Assembly: GCF_008831285.2 (NCBI RefSeq)
Contig: NC_045138.2
Span: forward strand, 18,633,934-18,697,933
Direction: 5' to 3'
Length of the DNA: 64,000 nucleotides
Origin: Nymphaea colorata
Lineage: Eukaryota > Streptophyta > Magnoliopsida > Nymphaeales > Nymphaeaceae
Shown: piece by piece, positions 1 through 12,780 of the stretch
Layout of the letters: each line of letters starts with the position of its first letter
Numbering within the stretch: the stretch's first letter is position 1
Notes under the pieces: model-generated
Seen by the model: only the letters and a program-made list of their open reading frames with translations
Database searches by the model: none
Told to the model about the DNA's origin: nothing
Translations under genes and position numbers: made by a program

Positions 1-529
1 GGGGTCCTACTCGACGAACCAAAACTTTTGCATTGCTTATTTTGTTAGACCACATTCAGACTCAACATAACCTCAAAATGTCTGGTTTTCACCTTGCAAG
101 CAAGTGTCCTTTATGTTGTTGTGCCGATGAAGCTACCACTCACTTGGTGTGGTTTTGTCAAGTGTCTCAAGATCTTTATGTGTTTACCTAGTATATGTCT
201 TCTATTAAAGTCACAAACATATCTACAAATCGAGACACGATCCATAGACCAGTTAGAATGAAAAAAAAAATTGCGTACCATTTGAAGAATTTGAATGTTT
301 ATGTTTTGGTGGGTCATTTGGAACTCCAGAATCGATAGTATTTATAAAAATGAGACTGTCTCAATTCAGTCACATGACATCCTCCATTTTATATGATGTC
401 TGATTAATTTCCCATAACCTATGGAAAAAATGGTAGTACCTTCAACTTCTTACAAGAATTAAGGGCTGATTTTTAAACGTAATCTCTTTTTCAAGTTCAA
501 CTTTTTGTTGGTCTTATATTAATGTTATT

Positions 530-532
<3 letters not shown>

Positions 533-567
<35 letters not shown>
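533..567. repeat. (TC)n microsatellite
   Basis: A pure TC dinucleotide run of about 17 units, directly visible. Confidence 0.95.
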
Positions 568-570
<3 letters not shown>

Positions 571-1623
571 TGATATCAGTTGAAGAACTAAATTTTAAAG
601 AACAAAATTTTCAAAGTATTTAGTTGCCCCGTAAAATTTTTGAAAAAAAGTAGGGGTTGGCCCTTGTTAAAAATTTTATCTGGTGGTCGTATGACTGTTC
701 GGTCTCCCTAAAGGTAAAATTCTGGCTCCGTTCCTTGATCTCCACATATGTGAAGAAAAAGATTTTCAGGCTTACATAACTCAGTAGTGTATCATAGTTT
801 CTAGTTTAAACTCTATCTTATGACGGGCAATGCAAGAGAAAGCATTACGTGTTTGGGTGCTTTCAATGGCTATGTGGAATTTTGGAGGAAAAAAATCGTG
901 GCTTATTTTGTATTAAACTCTAGTAAAAACCGACTTGAGCTTCCCATTAGATCACACAAGTTTATATCATACCCAGTTTAATGCGCAGACCACCTCAATG
1001 GGTTTTGGAAAACAATATTCGACTTATCTGCTCGAACAAACTTCCTATTTGGACAAGTTTAAAGAGAAACTCGTACCTGAATCCTCTTGAGAGCAGCTAG
1101 GAACCCCTTGAATGTTCGTCCAAAACCTTTTTTATCGAGTAGAATTTTCAACATGATTGCCTAAACAAAAACATGGCCAACCAAAGTCCCAAAATAATTG
1201 TTCAAAGCCAAAATGGAGTTTAAACCAAGTAAACATACAATAGTAGGGACTGGATATCGATCCCTGCCTCCCTAACCAGACATGGAAGCAAAAGATCTAC
1301 CTATCAAACATATGACATCAATCCATATGGCAATGTTCATGCTTCAAGGTGAGGGGGTTAAAAAGACATGCAGATTTATGCTGCTAAAATGGCAGAAAAC
1401 AAACAAATCATTAGTGGCTTCAAACGGTAGCACGATATTTAGAAAGGTCTGCTCACAATCACACAATCCTTTCATATTGAGTTCTTAGAACCAGGGGGGG
1501 GGGGCATAGGCCATGGCCCCGACCCACGGACCGTTTGGCCCACCCTTGAAAAAAAACTTGGTTTTGCCCTTGCTTAGAACTTTGCTAAAGCCAAAAAAAA
1601 GCTGCAAGAATTTGTTCTTCAAT

Positions 1624-1725
1624 TGGTTTACAAAAGATTGGAGCTATCTTTGGTACAATTTAAGCTTCAACTTTTGGTTTACAAAAGATTTGAGCTATCT
1701 TTGGTACAATTCAAGCTTCAACTTT
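1624..1725. repeat. 51-bp imperfect tandem duplication
   Basis: Two adjacent 51-bp units beginning TGGTTTACAAAAGATT differ at only a few positions. No coding or regulatory role is apparent. It lies beside a G-rich remnant at about 1,490 that may be the end of a small DNA transposon. Confidence 0.85.
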
Positions 1726-2374
1726 TCATTTCAGGATGGCATTCCAGTTTTCTACATGACACGGACACAAATTTATGACAGAGTATCCCCACTGCCTCCT
1801 TAAAACATTCTATGTCCAACTACAACGCATGTGTTTTCGCGGAGCCAAACATTTCTGGTTAAGGGGCACTGTTACTTTAAATTTCCAACTTTCAGGGGCA
1901 TTTGCATGTAAAGAAGTAGAAACTATTGAAGTGTCTATGCATAAATAAAACAAATTCAGTGGGCTGGTGTCGGCAATTGCCCACAGCAACCACAACATGG
2001 TTCTGCCAGTCTGCCACTGATCTCCATGTTCTTGGCGGACGATCTCCCTTTCGTGCATGCCTAATCTGAGAATCACGTCTTATTGACCATGAACTTCTGA
2101 GTAAGGGACAGGATGCAATCTTCAGGTCATGAGCTTGACAAGCCGGCTCGGTCCCTCCCTTAGCTTGCATTTGTATCCACAGCCAAGGCCTGCAGCCTCT
2201 GTGGGGCATAGAATGGAAAGGCCGAAGATGGAGTGGGATCGGCATCTGGCCATTGCCAATTCTATATCCAGTTCCATCGACTAACTTGCGCTACCCCACA
2301 CTACTGGTAACGCAGCGCCTATGTACACGTCGAGCCTTGTCTGCAAACTTTGCTGCTTGCTTAACACATGCAAG

Positions 2375-2598
2375 CAATGTTGTGAGAAGCGTAAAAGAAT
2401 GCGACTCAAGGCGTTTTTTAGAAAAAAAGCCTTGAGGCGCACGTGTCCATGAAATGTGTGCCTCATTTGGAAGAGACATAAATATTATGTAATTCACAAA
2501 TTTGTTCATGAAGCTTACGCTTCAATTAACATCTCGCCTTGCCTCGCGTCATGAGAGGCTCAACGTCTCGCCTCGCTTTATCACCTTTTACAACATTG
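2375..2598. mobile_element. hAT-type MITE with 8-bp target duplication
   Basis: The element is 224 bp. It starts CAATGTTGTGAGAAG, and the reverse complement of its right end starts CAATGTTGTAAAAGG, giving imperfect terminal inverted repeats. CATGCAAG occurs immediately outside both ends (2,367-2,374 and 2,599-2,606), a perfect 8-bp target-site duplication, as expected for hAT superfamily insertions. The interior is rich in GCCTCGCCTCG-like stretches and has no coding capacity, so any transposase was supplied in trans. The same terminal motif recurs at 7,923. Confidence 0.85.
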
Positions 2599-3163
2599 CA
2601 TGCAAGTCGAACAGGAACTGGTGTTTTCCAATGGCAGAATGGTGAACGCATAAGAACTTAGGTGAGACCTGAAATCATTCTCCTAAGCATGCACAGCACT
2701 TCACATATAATACATGGCTACAGCCAAGTAGCTTGATCTTCTTTGTTTGATAAGGGCACAGTTGTGGAAAGGAATATGAGTTGCCTCAACAAAGTTGTAG
2801 GTCCAATCAGACCCAAAAATCTTCCTCATTGCTGAACGGTCCGGTTGGGCCAACCCGACTCACTCACGGTCATGATAAGAAACAAGCATGCGAAGCCAAT
2901 CAGTACTGTTAAACATATTCAGAACAAGAAAGACGACTACCAAATAATGGCAAAAGCCGATCACATAGAAAAGGAATAACTTGAAAAGCTTAAAAAACAT
3001 GCATTGCTACATTATTACAATTCTCATCCATAAGCCCTCGTGCTATGACAACGGAAACTAAATTCTAAATACAGAACCATTAATATTACGCGGAATTACT
3101 ATTACACTCCGAACATCCGACTTCCCTCTCTGTACATAAGCATGAACCTGGAAGAAGTGATGC

Positions 3164-4269
3164 TCAAGACAATTTTGTCGAAAGATCATCGCTGCAGTGA
3201 GCAACTCTGAGTGGCTGTAATGAAGATATTGGATGTAAGACCAATTTCCGGCTGTTTCTAAAACCAGGACAGGCACCTGATTCGATACGTGGAGGTGAGA
3301 TCCGCTTCCGGTTTGGAGAGGCAACTGTCACTTTATCATTTGGAGACTGACGGGCTCTAAGAAACTCAGGAGTGTCATCTTCCAAAATTGTTCTCATGAA
3401 ATGTTTCTCTGATTTCAAACGTGAAAGCAGGAAACCACTATTCACAGTATTGCATCCGCTTATACGAGAAGACTGAGGGGCCTTGCCAGACGACAGGAAA
3501 GGTGGTGGTAATATGGCCGACCTGGAAACAACTTGACATAAGCTAAATCCACAAAGCAAAACCTAGAAAGTAATTCGCAACCACAGATAGAAGCTTGTTC
3601 TCAGACCTGCAAATCTCAAATGCAGTCAAGGAAGACTCTTGGGAAGATTGCTTATCATCATCCTTCTCAATCTCTTGGCTTTTAGGATTTTCATCTGGCT
3701 CAGCCACTTCGCTTACCTCCTCTTCAACTTCTCTGCTTCCAGTAAGCAATTTTGGCGCTGCAAACATACAAAAAACAAAGGCAAGCCCCATATTAAACCC
3801 TTGTTCACTAGAACTTTCACTATAAAGCAACTGAACACTGAGAAATTGCCACAATCAAGCTGTCCATTGATGAAGAAAGTATTCCTGGAAAAACAAACTA
3901 GATTGCTTTGACAATGTCTAGCAAACCACAGTAGCCAACTTCAGCAGCCAAATCTAACTAGAGAATTTCTGTAAGAAATGATAAAAGGATAACTCCAAGC
4001 AGCATCAAGAATATCATTTCCAAAAACTTACTCTTGCTAAAGCCTTCAAAGAACTGAGACGGAGAGCAGTCTGCATTTTCAAATAACAGATTTCCATGAA
4101 ATGATCAGATCCAGGACATGTATTGCAAATGTAGTGCATGATTATCAACTATTCCCAAGAGTGGGATTTCAAAGCAACAAGGAAGATGCCATCCAGTTAG
4201 CTTAACCAATTTAAATCTACTTCCTTTTAACCAGCGAGAAAAAGGTTAAACCAAGTCCTATGCCAGGTG

Positions 4270-4309
<40 letters not shown>

Positions 4310-7300
4310 ACACCTGCCCTGAACCAATATCCATACAAGTCATTTTTTTCACCAGGCAGTGCACATATCCCAATCAACAGCCTTGTCAAGAAGGAAAAAA
4401 GACAAACACAGATAACCTTTGATATTCATTTCCAGGACCTCAAAAATTCAAAGGAAAAATCAATCCTTCACAAAATAAAAATATGCACATGATTATCAAC
4501 CATTCACAACAGTGGGATTCCAAAGAGACAAGGAAGATGCCATCCACTTAGCTTAACCAATTTACGTATAATTTCTTTTGATCTACCTATAGAGGTACCA
4601 TAATAACATGGGTCAGAAAACGGTGAAACCAAGTCCTAAGTTTCATATATATATATATATATATAAGGACTTGTATGGATATTGGTTCCAGGAAGGGAGT
4701 TGAGTATATATATATACATATATATATACTCAACTCCTTCTCTAAACCAATATCCATACAAGTCCTTTTTTTCAGCAGCGTAAACATCCCAATCGACAGC
4801 CTCAGAATGAAGACTAAAAAAATACAAACACAATTAACCTTTGATATTCATTTCCAAGACCTCAAAATAAGAAGGAAAAATCAGTGGTTCACAAAATAAA
4901 AATACCAGTGTTAGAGACCTAAAACAGAAGATCATGCTTGTATCTAACCAATATCGGCAACTGATGGCTTCACTAAAAACTTGCCCAGAGTTCCACTTAC
5001 CTTCTTTCTTTCCAAAGGTATTCATGCATCCTTCACATCTGCAGCCATTGGAACATCCAACGCCACCCTTTAAAGCAAAACACAACTTGTTCAAGGCAAA
5101 GGAATATAGAATAACTAGTACATGAATCAGGATGAGAGAATAACCTGGAAACATTCACAATATTTCTTAAGGCATTTTGACTTCTTGCAATTGCACCCTG
5201 TCTTATGCCGAGCTGAAATGGAAAGCTTGTTCTCTTCTTCCTACATAGTTGCATTTCAGGCTTATTTATGAGGAACCATATAGCCATTTTGCGCACATAG
5301 CTTCATTCAACTTTATATTTCCTCATACCTTGTTTTCCACCACAGGTTCAGCAGGCTTCACAACTTTGGGGACAAAGGCAAGTGGATTACGAGATTCTAT
5401 CCGTTCACGGGTTTCGAGCACAGTATCTTCATGTTCAGGCTTGTTGAGACACCCTTGACATGAACACTGTTGGATACAATAGACTCCAGCAGCAAAGCAT
5501 TCACAATAACTAAGCAAATAAAATAAATATATTAGTTTAATATCATTTCAAAATTCAAACAAAAGATAGACACAAAGAAAGATATCAAACACAAACCAAA
5601 GCTTGTAACAGTGTCCATGTTAAGAAACTATTATCCTTTAGAAATCTTTTTCTTTTTAGGGCATGAAAGCATGGGCCAACAATTAAGAAACAGCAAGCTT
5701 GAAGCTGCTAAAGTACTGTAGGAAACACAATCTTATTAATCACATAATACCACAAAGTCGTAGCACAACTCATAATACACAGTTGAAAATTCCAGCCTTA
5801 TCTTCATCCATTGACCACTCATATGAAAGCTAATGTAGTGTATCGAATGTCTCTTTTAAGTTATGAGTACAGGAACAGTTCACAAATACAGTACCATTTA
5901 AGTAGTTACTAAAATATCTTTCTCAGAAAGGTATTTCTAAGGTTTTTTTTCCAAACTATTTTCTCATAAAAACCTCATAAAGTTCAAATAATCAAAAGAA
6001 AAAACATTGAATAAAACAGACTGAAATTTAAAGGTTCGCATTGCTATTGCACAAATAGATTTCATATGCATTATAATAGGAGAACCACTTAACTAGCAAT
6101 TTTTACAAACTAAAAATCATTCACAGGCTACATAATGTGTGAAGAACAAAGTCACCAAAAATCCCTTTTTTTCCATGGAACACAAAATAAAGAATGACAA
6201 GAGAACCCAACCTATTAAATAAGGAAGCTTCATTTAACTTTAAAAGACAAGTTGCAGAACAATGTGAAACCTTTCATATAGAGATGGGATTTTCAGAATC
6301 CAAAAGCAACATTTAGAGCATATTCAAGTTGATAAAGAAAGTGAATGAAAAATGAAACTAACAGTTTCAAACATTTTGATCTCTTGCAATGGCACTTTTT
6401 GCAGCCTTCTTTTTCTCCAGAATGAGATGCCTTCCGTCTGCACAAAGGTGTATATAAGCTAATGAATATATATTAATATACATATATAAATGGAAATGCA
6501 CACATGGTGTGCCTGCACATGTATACCTCTGTGTGGCATCCTTTAACAAAGGTAAAAGGTGCATACCTCTTTTTCTTTGGGCTTTGCTGGATTATTTCTT
6601 CACCAAATTCAAAAGCAGGCACAACAGCGACAGGAGAAATTTTTTCTTTGGAAATATCAAGGTCGCAATCAGTAAGCTTCATATCCACAGAGCTTTCTGT
6701 AGGTTCTTGCGCAACAAATTCAGGATTTACAGCAAGAGAAGCTGTTGTATTCATCACTTGACTTCCAGAAATCATAGCCTCCTGCTTGATAACTCTGCCA
6801 ACTATAGAGGGATTTGCAAGACTGTTCAAATGCAAACCAATGCCAGAAGGCATCCTCCTTGAATAGGTAGCATCAGAAGGAATCAACTGCTTGTCATCTG
6901 GGAAGATGTTTCTATCAGAATGGGATGGCTTTGAATCAACGAGCTCAGCATTGCCTTCCATATTCTTTTTATGTCCAACTGCCTCAAAAACAAGGCAACG
7001 CCTCTTGACACCACGGACTTGTTGCTGTTCAACCTATACCCAAAAAAAAAGAATCAATCTCCTCCCAAGAGAAGTGAACAAAACATCCACCTAACTTAAT
7101 TTAGTCATTTGAGACACCAACTGAGGCATGATAGAAATAAAATAAAATGGACACCACCTTTTGATTCCTTATATAAAGTTAACCCTGCCTTTCATTAGGA
7201 TGGTTCAAAAGGATCTTATCATGCAGGGAACGCCATTTCAAAAACTGTAGTCATGCGGCCTACCAGTGTTAACAGTTGCCTGTATAAACACGGTTTGATA

Positions 7301-7421
7301 TCGCTTACATCCACAGCCATAGTCACAATTCATGTTATCAGGATTCTTAAGGATTTTCGAAAGAAGTGAACATCACAAAATATAAGCAAGCTTCATAACT
7401 AAAATAGGTAAAATGATCAAA

Positions 7422-7476
<55 letters not shown>

Positions 7477-10400
7477 TTTTTTCTTTCCAAGGCACATGCC
7501 CAGCATATTGATTCTATCGAACTTCCGACCTCATTCAATTGAGAAGCATAGAGTCCAGCTCCAACGCCACATCGATGGAGCCTTGGTCTTCGAAAGAAAA
7601 CAATATTTTAAAAATTTGACACTCTTTCAAAATTGTATTGCTGTTCCGACATCATGTCCTCCTATGACCTATCATCTCCTAATTAATACCGTTCACAAAA
7701 AGCTACATAGTTAGTGGCATTCCACCTTGCCATAGTATATATCATAGCCATAAATAGTATTCTCAGGCTTTTAATGGTGGGGGTTTTCTTGGGTATCTTT
7801 TGACAAAGTCGTTCTTCCCGGGTCTTAGATACTTTTAAAAAACAATTTTAAAAACTATAAGTAAAGTAAAAATAAGAATCATGAAATTAAAAACCTAAAA
7901 AAGAAAGAAAAATCCATCTAGGCAATGTTGTAAAAATTGTATCGCGAGCTGTATCGGTCTGGCCAATAGATACACTGTATCGTAAAGACGTAAAGTATCG
8001 TAATGTTGTATCGTATGTGTATCATAAATGTATTTTTTAATTAAAAAATAAAAAAATAGAGATAAATCAGATAAATCAAGAAAAATAAAAATTATGTTTT
8101 TTTAATGAAAAAACATGTTGAACATAATGGCAGGCTTATTATAGGTTTTTGAAGTTACTTCACAAACATTAATAAGTGGTCAAAAACATGTTGAACATAA
8201 TGGCAGGCTTATTATAGGTTTTTGAAGTTACTTCACAAACATTAATAAGTGGTCATAATATAATATAGTAACACTGCATGATCTAAGACATCAAGAAATA
8301 TAATTTATAAGATGATCTACATAATAACTCATAAATAAGTCATAAGACCCATGACATATCAAAAACCAAATTTGCATACACTATACATAGCATCACAAGA
8401 CAAAATTGTTCAATGTTAATGCAAATAAAATTGAAAAACAGCTTCATTCATAATCTTTATCATCTCATTCTCATTTTTATCTTTCATAGAAGATATAAAC
8501 CCTCTTTAACTAAACAATAATCAACCATTCATGCATAAACCTGACCTCAAATTGATGACTTCATGGTGAAACTGATTATTCCTTTTGAAAATTGCTACAA
8601 TCTCTCCCTCCTTCGACTATTAGATATGTTCAGGAATGAAGAGGGAGGCAAGTTTTAAAAATTAGTTTGAAAAATGGTGGTTTTAACCCCATATTTTTCA
8701 TAATAGACATGTATCATGCGATACAAGCTGTGTATCGCACAATACATGCGATACACATATGATACACCACCTGTTTGCGCATCTCACTGAGTGGCCAACA
8801 TAATCTGTGTTAGGCTGTTAGCAGATATAGACTGATTTTAACAAGACTTGCTCCAGAAAACAGCAATTACATTGAGCCAGCTAAACCAACACCTTAGAAT
8901 TGTGAACGTGGCCAATTTTAATGATTCTTATAATTCTAATGTTTCAATTCATATTTGAATGTTCATTCTTTGTCTCTGCAATGTTATAGTTGGTGGTCAC
9001 AAGAGAGTAAAGTTACATTCAACGTTTTTCACTTTTCTTCCTTGGAAATTATAGTAAATATATGTTTGACAAAGTAGACATGCTCAATTAAATCAATGTC
9101 AACTTCAATGGTTCTATTTTATCATAAATTTTCCCAAAGAAACCATAACCTGAGACTATTGATATAGGTAGCAAAAGAAGAACATATTGGACCATGAGGG
9201 TGGTGTAAGATAGTTAAATTTCAAAATATCATGTACCTTACAACCAAGTGGATTCCAATGCCCATCAGGATATATAGATCTATCATCTGTTTTCTCAATT
9301 CTGTCACCATTAGATATGACACTCTGCAAGACTGTAGAAGACATTTGAGGGGTGAGATCCATGGCATCCAGTTCATCAGGTTCGTTGAAACCATTTATAG
9401 AATCTTTCCCGTTGACATTATGTGAAGACTGCAGAGAACCACAAATTTTTATCTTGTTCCAGCCAGTAGTGACAGTTTGAGAGTGTTTGGGTGCAAAAGA
9501 AGAACCATAGCTGCGATTTAGATTTGAAGGTACATGTGCCTGTCCAGAATGTACCTCTGCTTCTGCAGATGGACTGAAAAGAAAAAACTCATCAATGTCA
9601 TTCACAACGTCTCCCCAATTACATCCTGGCCCTTCACCATTCTCTTGATTGAGAAGGCCTACACTATCCTTAACATTGGCCGTGTGTATTTGTATTTCAG
9701 ATGCATTCTGTACTGATTGAGATTCATAAGCATTTGAAATATTTACAAACTGCAAAAATGACGATGAAATGCCAGGAGTTTTAATCTCAGTGGATGGCAT
9801 TATACTAGCCATGTCATTTCCAGATGCCATCTTAACATTATTTGGAGGTGCCATAATATCCTTCGAGACGTTATCAATATAGTGCAAGATTTGATATGCT
9901 TCAACGATTAGATTTGACTCCCTGATGGATGGGATAATGGTTTCATCTGTACTGCAATCATCATATATGGGCCCACCATCTGAAGAGCATAACACCAAGC
10001 TCTGATTACAATTTTCTTGTGAAGCTGCAGAATGCACACCATCAGACTCCAATTTAACTGCAGCTTTGATAGAACAAGAAGGATGTTCAAGAACATCAGC
10101 CCCTTTTGATGCTTTGCATTCTTCAGTATTCGGAGAGAACTTTGCATCAGATGAAGCAGAAAGCCGATCCCTGAAGAACAATACGAATTATAGCACATTA
10201 CTTTTTTCCTAGAAAAGAAAAAAGGAACAACTAATCATTTTTAAAGGGAAGAAAGGTCCACCTCCTTAGATTGCTAGACTGGCCTGTACTGATCCTTGGA
10301 AATGCAAACGCATATGGTGGAGAAGCACAATTAAGCTCTTGGAATGTATGTGAAACATGAATCGACTTCACTGGCTTAATAGGAGACAGACTGGAAATAT

Positions 10401-12468
10401 AATTGAATACAGGAGATCCCTGCACATAATAAAAAAATTTCCTTAATACAAATAAGAGAAATAATGGTGAAAATTTGTGTGGCACTTGTGCAAAAGGAAG
10501 ACGAAATCAAATACATGTCTAAAAGAAAAATATCCCATTGACTAATACACATAGTAGATGAAAATAAAAACACCATCAACACTAGAATTTCTTAGCGCTT
10601 CTACATGTGATACACATTCCAGTGGAAATAATTTTCAAACATGCATCAAGTGAGAAAAGGAAGTGGTTTGCCAATAGCAGCTCAAAATAGGATCTGTGCT
10701 AAGAGAATATCGTTGTATGACGGATCTAGGAGGACAACATAAAGAAAGTTCACAGATTCAGAAGAATAATTTCATCGAAGACTAGTAGGAAAGACTGCTC
10801 CTCTGGAACCTGGAATAAGCTGAGAAAATGACCAGGAAACTCAAGATGTGAAGAACGAACAACATACCATGTATTTTCCGTGATAATGACACAGAAATCA
10901 AAAGGTAAAGGTTACCAACAAAGATAAGATAATAAGTGGTAGTTTCAGATAAAAAAACGTAACCTAAAATGAAGGGGCAAAAAGGAGCCAACGGAAGGAT
11001 GAAACCGAAAACAAAGATGTACACGCTTACCGCTAGTTATTTGTACATTCTAACCTATCCAAACTAACCGGTAACTAAACACAGAAAAATCCACTTAAAA
11101 AGCAAACATTCGGCTAAAGCGCATCAGACAACATTAACAAAAAAATTAACTTCCAAAAGCAGCCAAAAACATTTATTATATGAAAAGGAACCAACAAAGT
11201 CCAATTAGAAACTGCAAAAATTACTGGGTATACTTCCGGATTATAAATCAGAGCCTACGTTCATTAGTATCACAGGTCAAGATGATCGCATGTCAGCTGA
11301 ATCCTCTACAACTGGATAAGCTTAGAACTAGAAGCTAGACCAAGAAATACCCGCAAAAACATAGGGGACCGCAGAATTGCAATATCGGTATAAAAAGTAA
11401 CAGCGCTCAAAACAATTAAAAAAAAAATTCAGATCTTCAAAACGCAAGCAGGTAGGAGCAAGGAAATACAAGATTAGGCTACTGATGTAAAAAGGACAGG
11501 AGACCACTCTCTGAAATTGACAATGAAAAAAATTTTGAAGTTCCTGAACTGTTGGGTAAAAGAACAAAGGCGAAGAGAGCCTCGATATAGCGGGAAACCC
11601 AAAGAGGGAAAAAAAAGAAAAGCAAAGGCACCTTAAATTGTAAAAAATCCGAACAGACCTCTAGACATCTACATGCAAACGGAGAACTGCAATGCATTCA
11701 CTTCAACTAGAAAGTGAACCTAAAGTCCCAGCGATAGTGACACTCAAGTTGCAGCCGAGTGTGAGCAAAGACGTTCACATACAAGCAAACGAGAGAGAGA
11801 GAGAGAGAATGGACGAACGAAAACCAACACAAAAATAGTGCTCTTCGAGACACTGCACCGAAGAAATAAAACCAGAGACGTCCAACAATGAGGATACAGG
11901 CCATAATTACGTCCTGACGGTAGAATGTGAGGTCTCCATGAAAATGAAAGAGCAACAAAAACTCCTCCTTCTCTTGTCAAAACTTGTAGGAGCAGAATGG
12001 AAATTTGAAAAGCATCAAACAGGAGCAAAAACCGCAGATTAAACCTCATAATTGTCCACTCCTCCCTCTACAAGAGTAGGAAAAGGGTTGCCGCAGAGGA
12101 ACGACGTAAGAAAACGAAAGAAAGATTAAGACATAAAAAAAAAGCAGAAGACCGTAAAAGGAAAGGAAATCAAAGTCTCTAAAACCTCAAAGGAACTAGA
12201 AAAGCCAGCGACAAAGATCCCGAGAAAAGCAAAATACAGAAATTGCTCCATGTCGAACTAGCTCCCACTCCGAACACCAAAATTTACCCCGAACTGTAAC
12301 TGACCGGCAGATCGAGACTTCCTCCATCCAATACAGACACAGGAGAAGGCAGATCCGACCGGGAAAAGCCGCGAAAGGAAAGAGAAGCAAACCGCGAAGT
12401 ACTACCTCAGCCGCGGCAGAAGCATCGACACAGTCCTCGATCATCTGCTTCTTCTCCGGCGTGCCCAT
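3164..12468 (-). CDS. TSO1: TSO1/TCX-type CXC (CRC) domain transcription factor, complete
   Basis: Eleven coding exons, read from the right: 12406-12468, 10262-10419, 9237-10170, 6567-7033, 6363-6437, 5329-5509, 5145-5240, 5001-5067, 4032-4070, 3607-3757, 3164-3521. They give 862 aa, somewhat longer than Arabidopsis TSO1 or TCX2 (roughly 700 aa). The N-terminal motif [18 protein letters not shown] (exon 2) and [15 protein letters not shown] (start of exon 4) are TSO1-family signatures. The first CXC repeat starts near residue 553 ([19 protein letters not shown]). An RNPLAF linker follows, then the second CXC repeat from about 642 ([22 protein letters not shown]). The paired cysteine repeats bind zinc and AT-rich CHR-like DNA. 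Plant members control cell-cycle genes and meristem and floral cell division in the nucleus, in DREAM-type complexes. The 39-nt exon 4032-4070 is in phase but less certain. Orthology within TSO1/TCX2/TCX3 is not resolved. Confidence 0.93.
4137..4907. repeat. Roughly 350-400-bp direct duplication inside a TSO1-like intron
   Basis: Copy 1 (about 4,137-4,487) and copy 2 (about 4,488-4,907) share collinear blocks: GATTATCAAC, AGGAAGATGCCATCCA, TTAGCTTAACCAATTTA, ACCAATATCCATACAAGT, CCTTTGATATTCATTTCCA and CACAAAATAAAAATA. Copy 1 carries a TA/CA microsatellite in the middle; copy 2 carries a long palindrome. Both lie in the intron between the exons at 5001-5067 and 4032-4070. Confidence 0.85.
4665..4767. 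repeat. Near-perfect palindrome (about 48-bp arms)
   Basis: The left arm begins AAGGACTTGTATGGATATTGG and the right arm is its reverse complement, ending CCAATATCCATACAAGTCCTT. Both arms continue through GGAGTTGAG into a central TA run. Only a few mismatches near the middle break the pairing. The transcribed intron RNA would fold into one long hairpin. Confidence 0.9.
7429..7470. repeat. (TA)n microsatellite
   Basis: A pure TA run of about 21 units in the TSO1-like intron 7034-9236. Confidence 0.95.
7923..8780. mobile_element. Non-autonomous element with GTATCG-rich ends (copy A)
   Basis: The left end reads CAATGTTGTAAAAATTGTAT, then repeats of GTATCG. The right part (about 8,700-8,775) is again dense in GATACA/TATCG motifs in inverted orientation. 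The interior is AT-rich and non-coding. The left 150 bp aligns by eye with the element at 57,908 in the SUV3 intron, so this is a dispersed family. I found no clean target duplication and the right edge is approximate. It lies in the intron between TSO1-like exons 9237-10170 and 6567-7033. Confidence 0.6.
8109..8254. repeat. Perfect 73-bp tandem duplication
   Basis: Positions 8109-8181 and 8182-8254 are identical by inspection, beginning AAAAACATGTTGAACATAAT and ending AATAAGTGGTC. Identity implies a recent event inside the older transposon copy A. Confidence 0.93.
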
Positions 12469-12780
12469 TCTCCGACCGCCGGGGCGATGCCCGGCATCCC
12501 TCCCTCGGGGAGAGGCTGCAATGGAGACAGAAGGCAGAGATAATGGCGGGACGACGAAAACGCTCCTCCTCAATTCAAGACGAGAGAGAGAGAAGAGGTC
12601 AGGAGAATGGGCGGGAAGATGCAATAAAAATCCCTCCTTTTGGACTACCCAGGCCGACCCCTCCACCCGTCCCCACCGCCTCCTCCTCCTCCTTCTTCTC
12701 TTCTGCCCCACCAGCGACCCCACTGTACAGACTTAAAAAACAACAACAACAACAAAAAGAAAGGAGACACAGGGCCTTCC
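12469..12780 (-). promoter_or_regulatory. 5' leader and promoter region of the TSO1-like gene
   Basis: The region upstream of the start codon at 12,468 is GC-rich, with CT-rich and AG-rich tracts typical of plant 5' leaders (on the plus strand, GAGAGAGAGAGAAGAGG near 12,583 and CTCCTCCTCCTCC near 12,680). Transcription start is not visible from sequence. The first intron (10420-12405) follows only 63 coding bases, a common arrangement for regulatory first introns in plants. Confidence 0.4.

Larger units (their letters stand above)
1..2374. other. Intergenic, repeat-rich spacer
   Basis: No reading frame here resembles a protein I recognise and the longest frames are short and low-complexity. 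It holds a (TC)n microsatellite at 533-567, two remnants of a DNA element whose ends read like GGCTCCGCCC (about 620-737 and about 1,490-1,580), and a 51-bp imperfect tandem duplication (1,624-1,674 and 1,675-1,725). I see no RNA gene. Confidence 0.5.

Noticed and set aside
12196-12723. 175-codon minus-strand frame spanning the TSO1-like start
   Set aside because: Only the part from the ATG at 12,468 to the donor at 12,406 is coding; the rest is 5' leader and first intron read through in the same frame.
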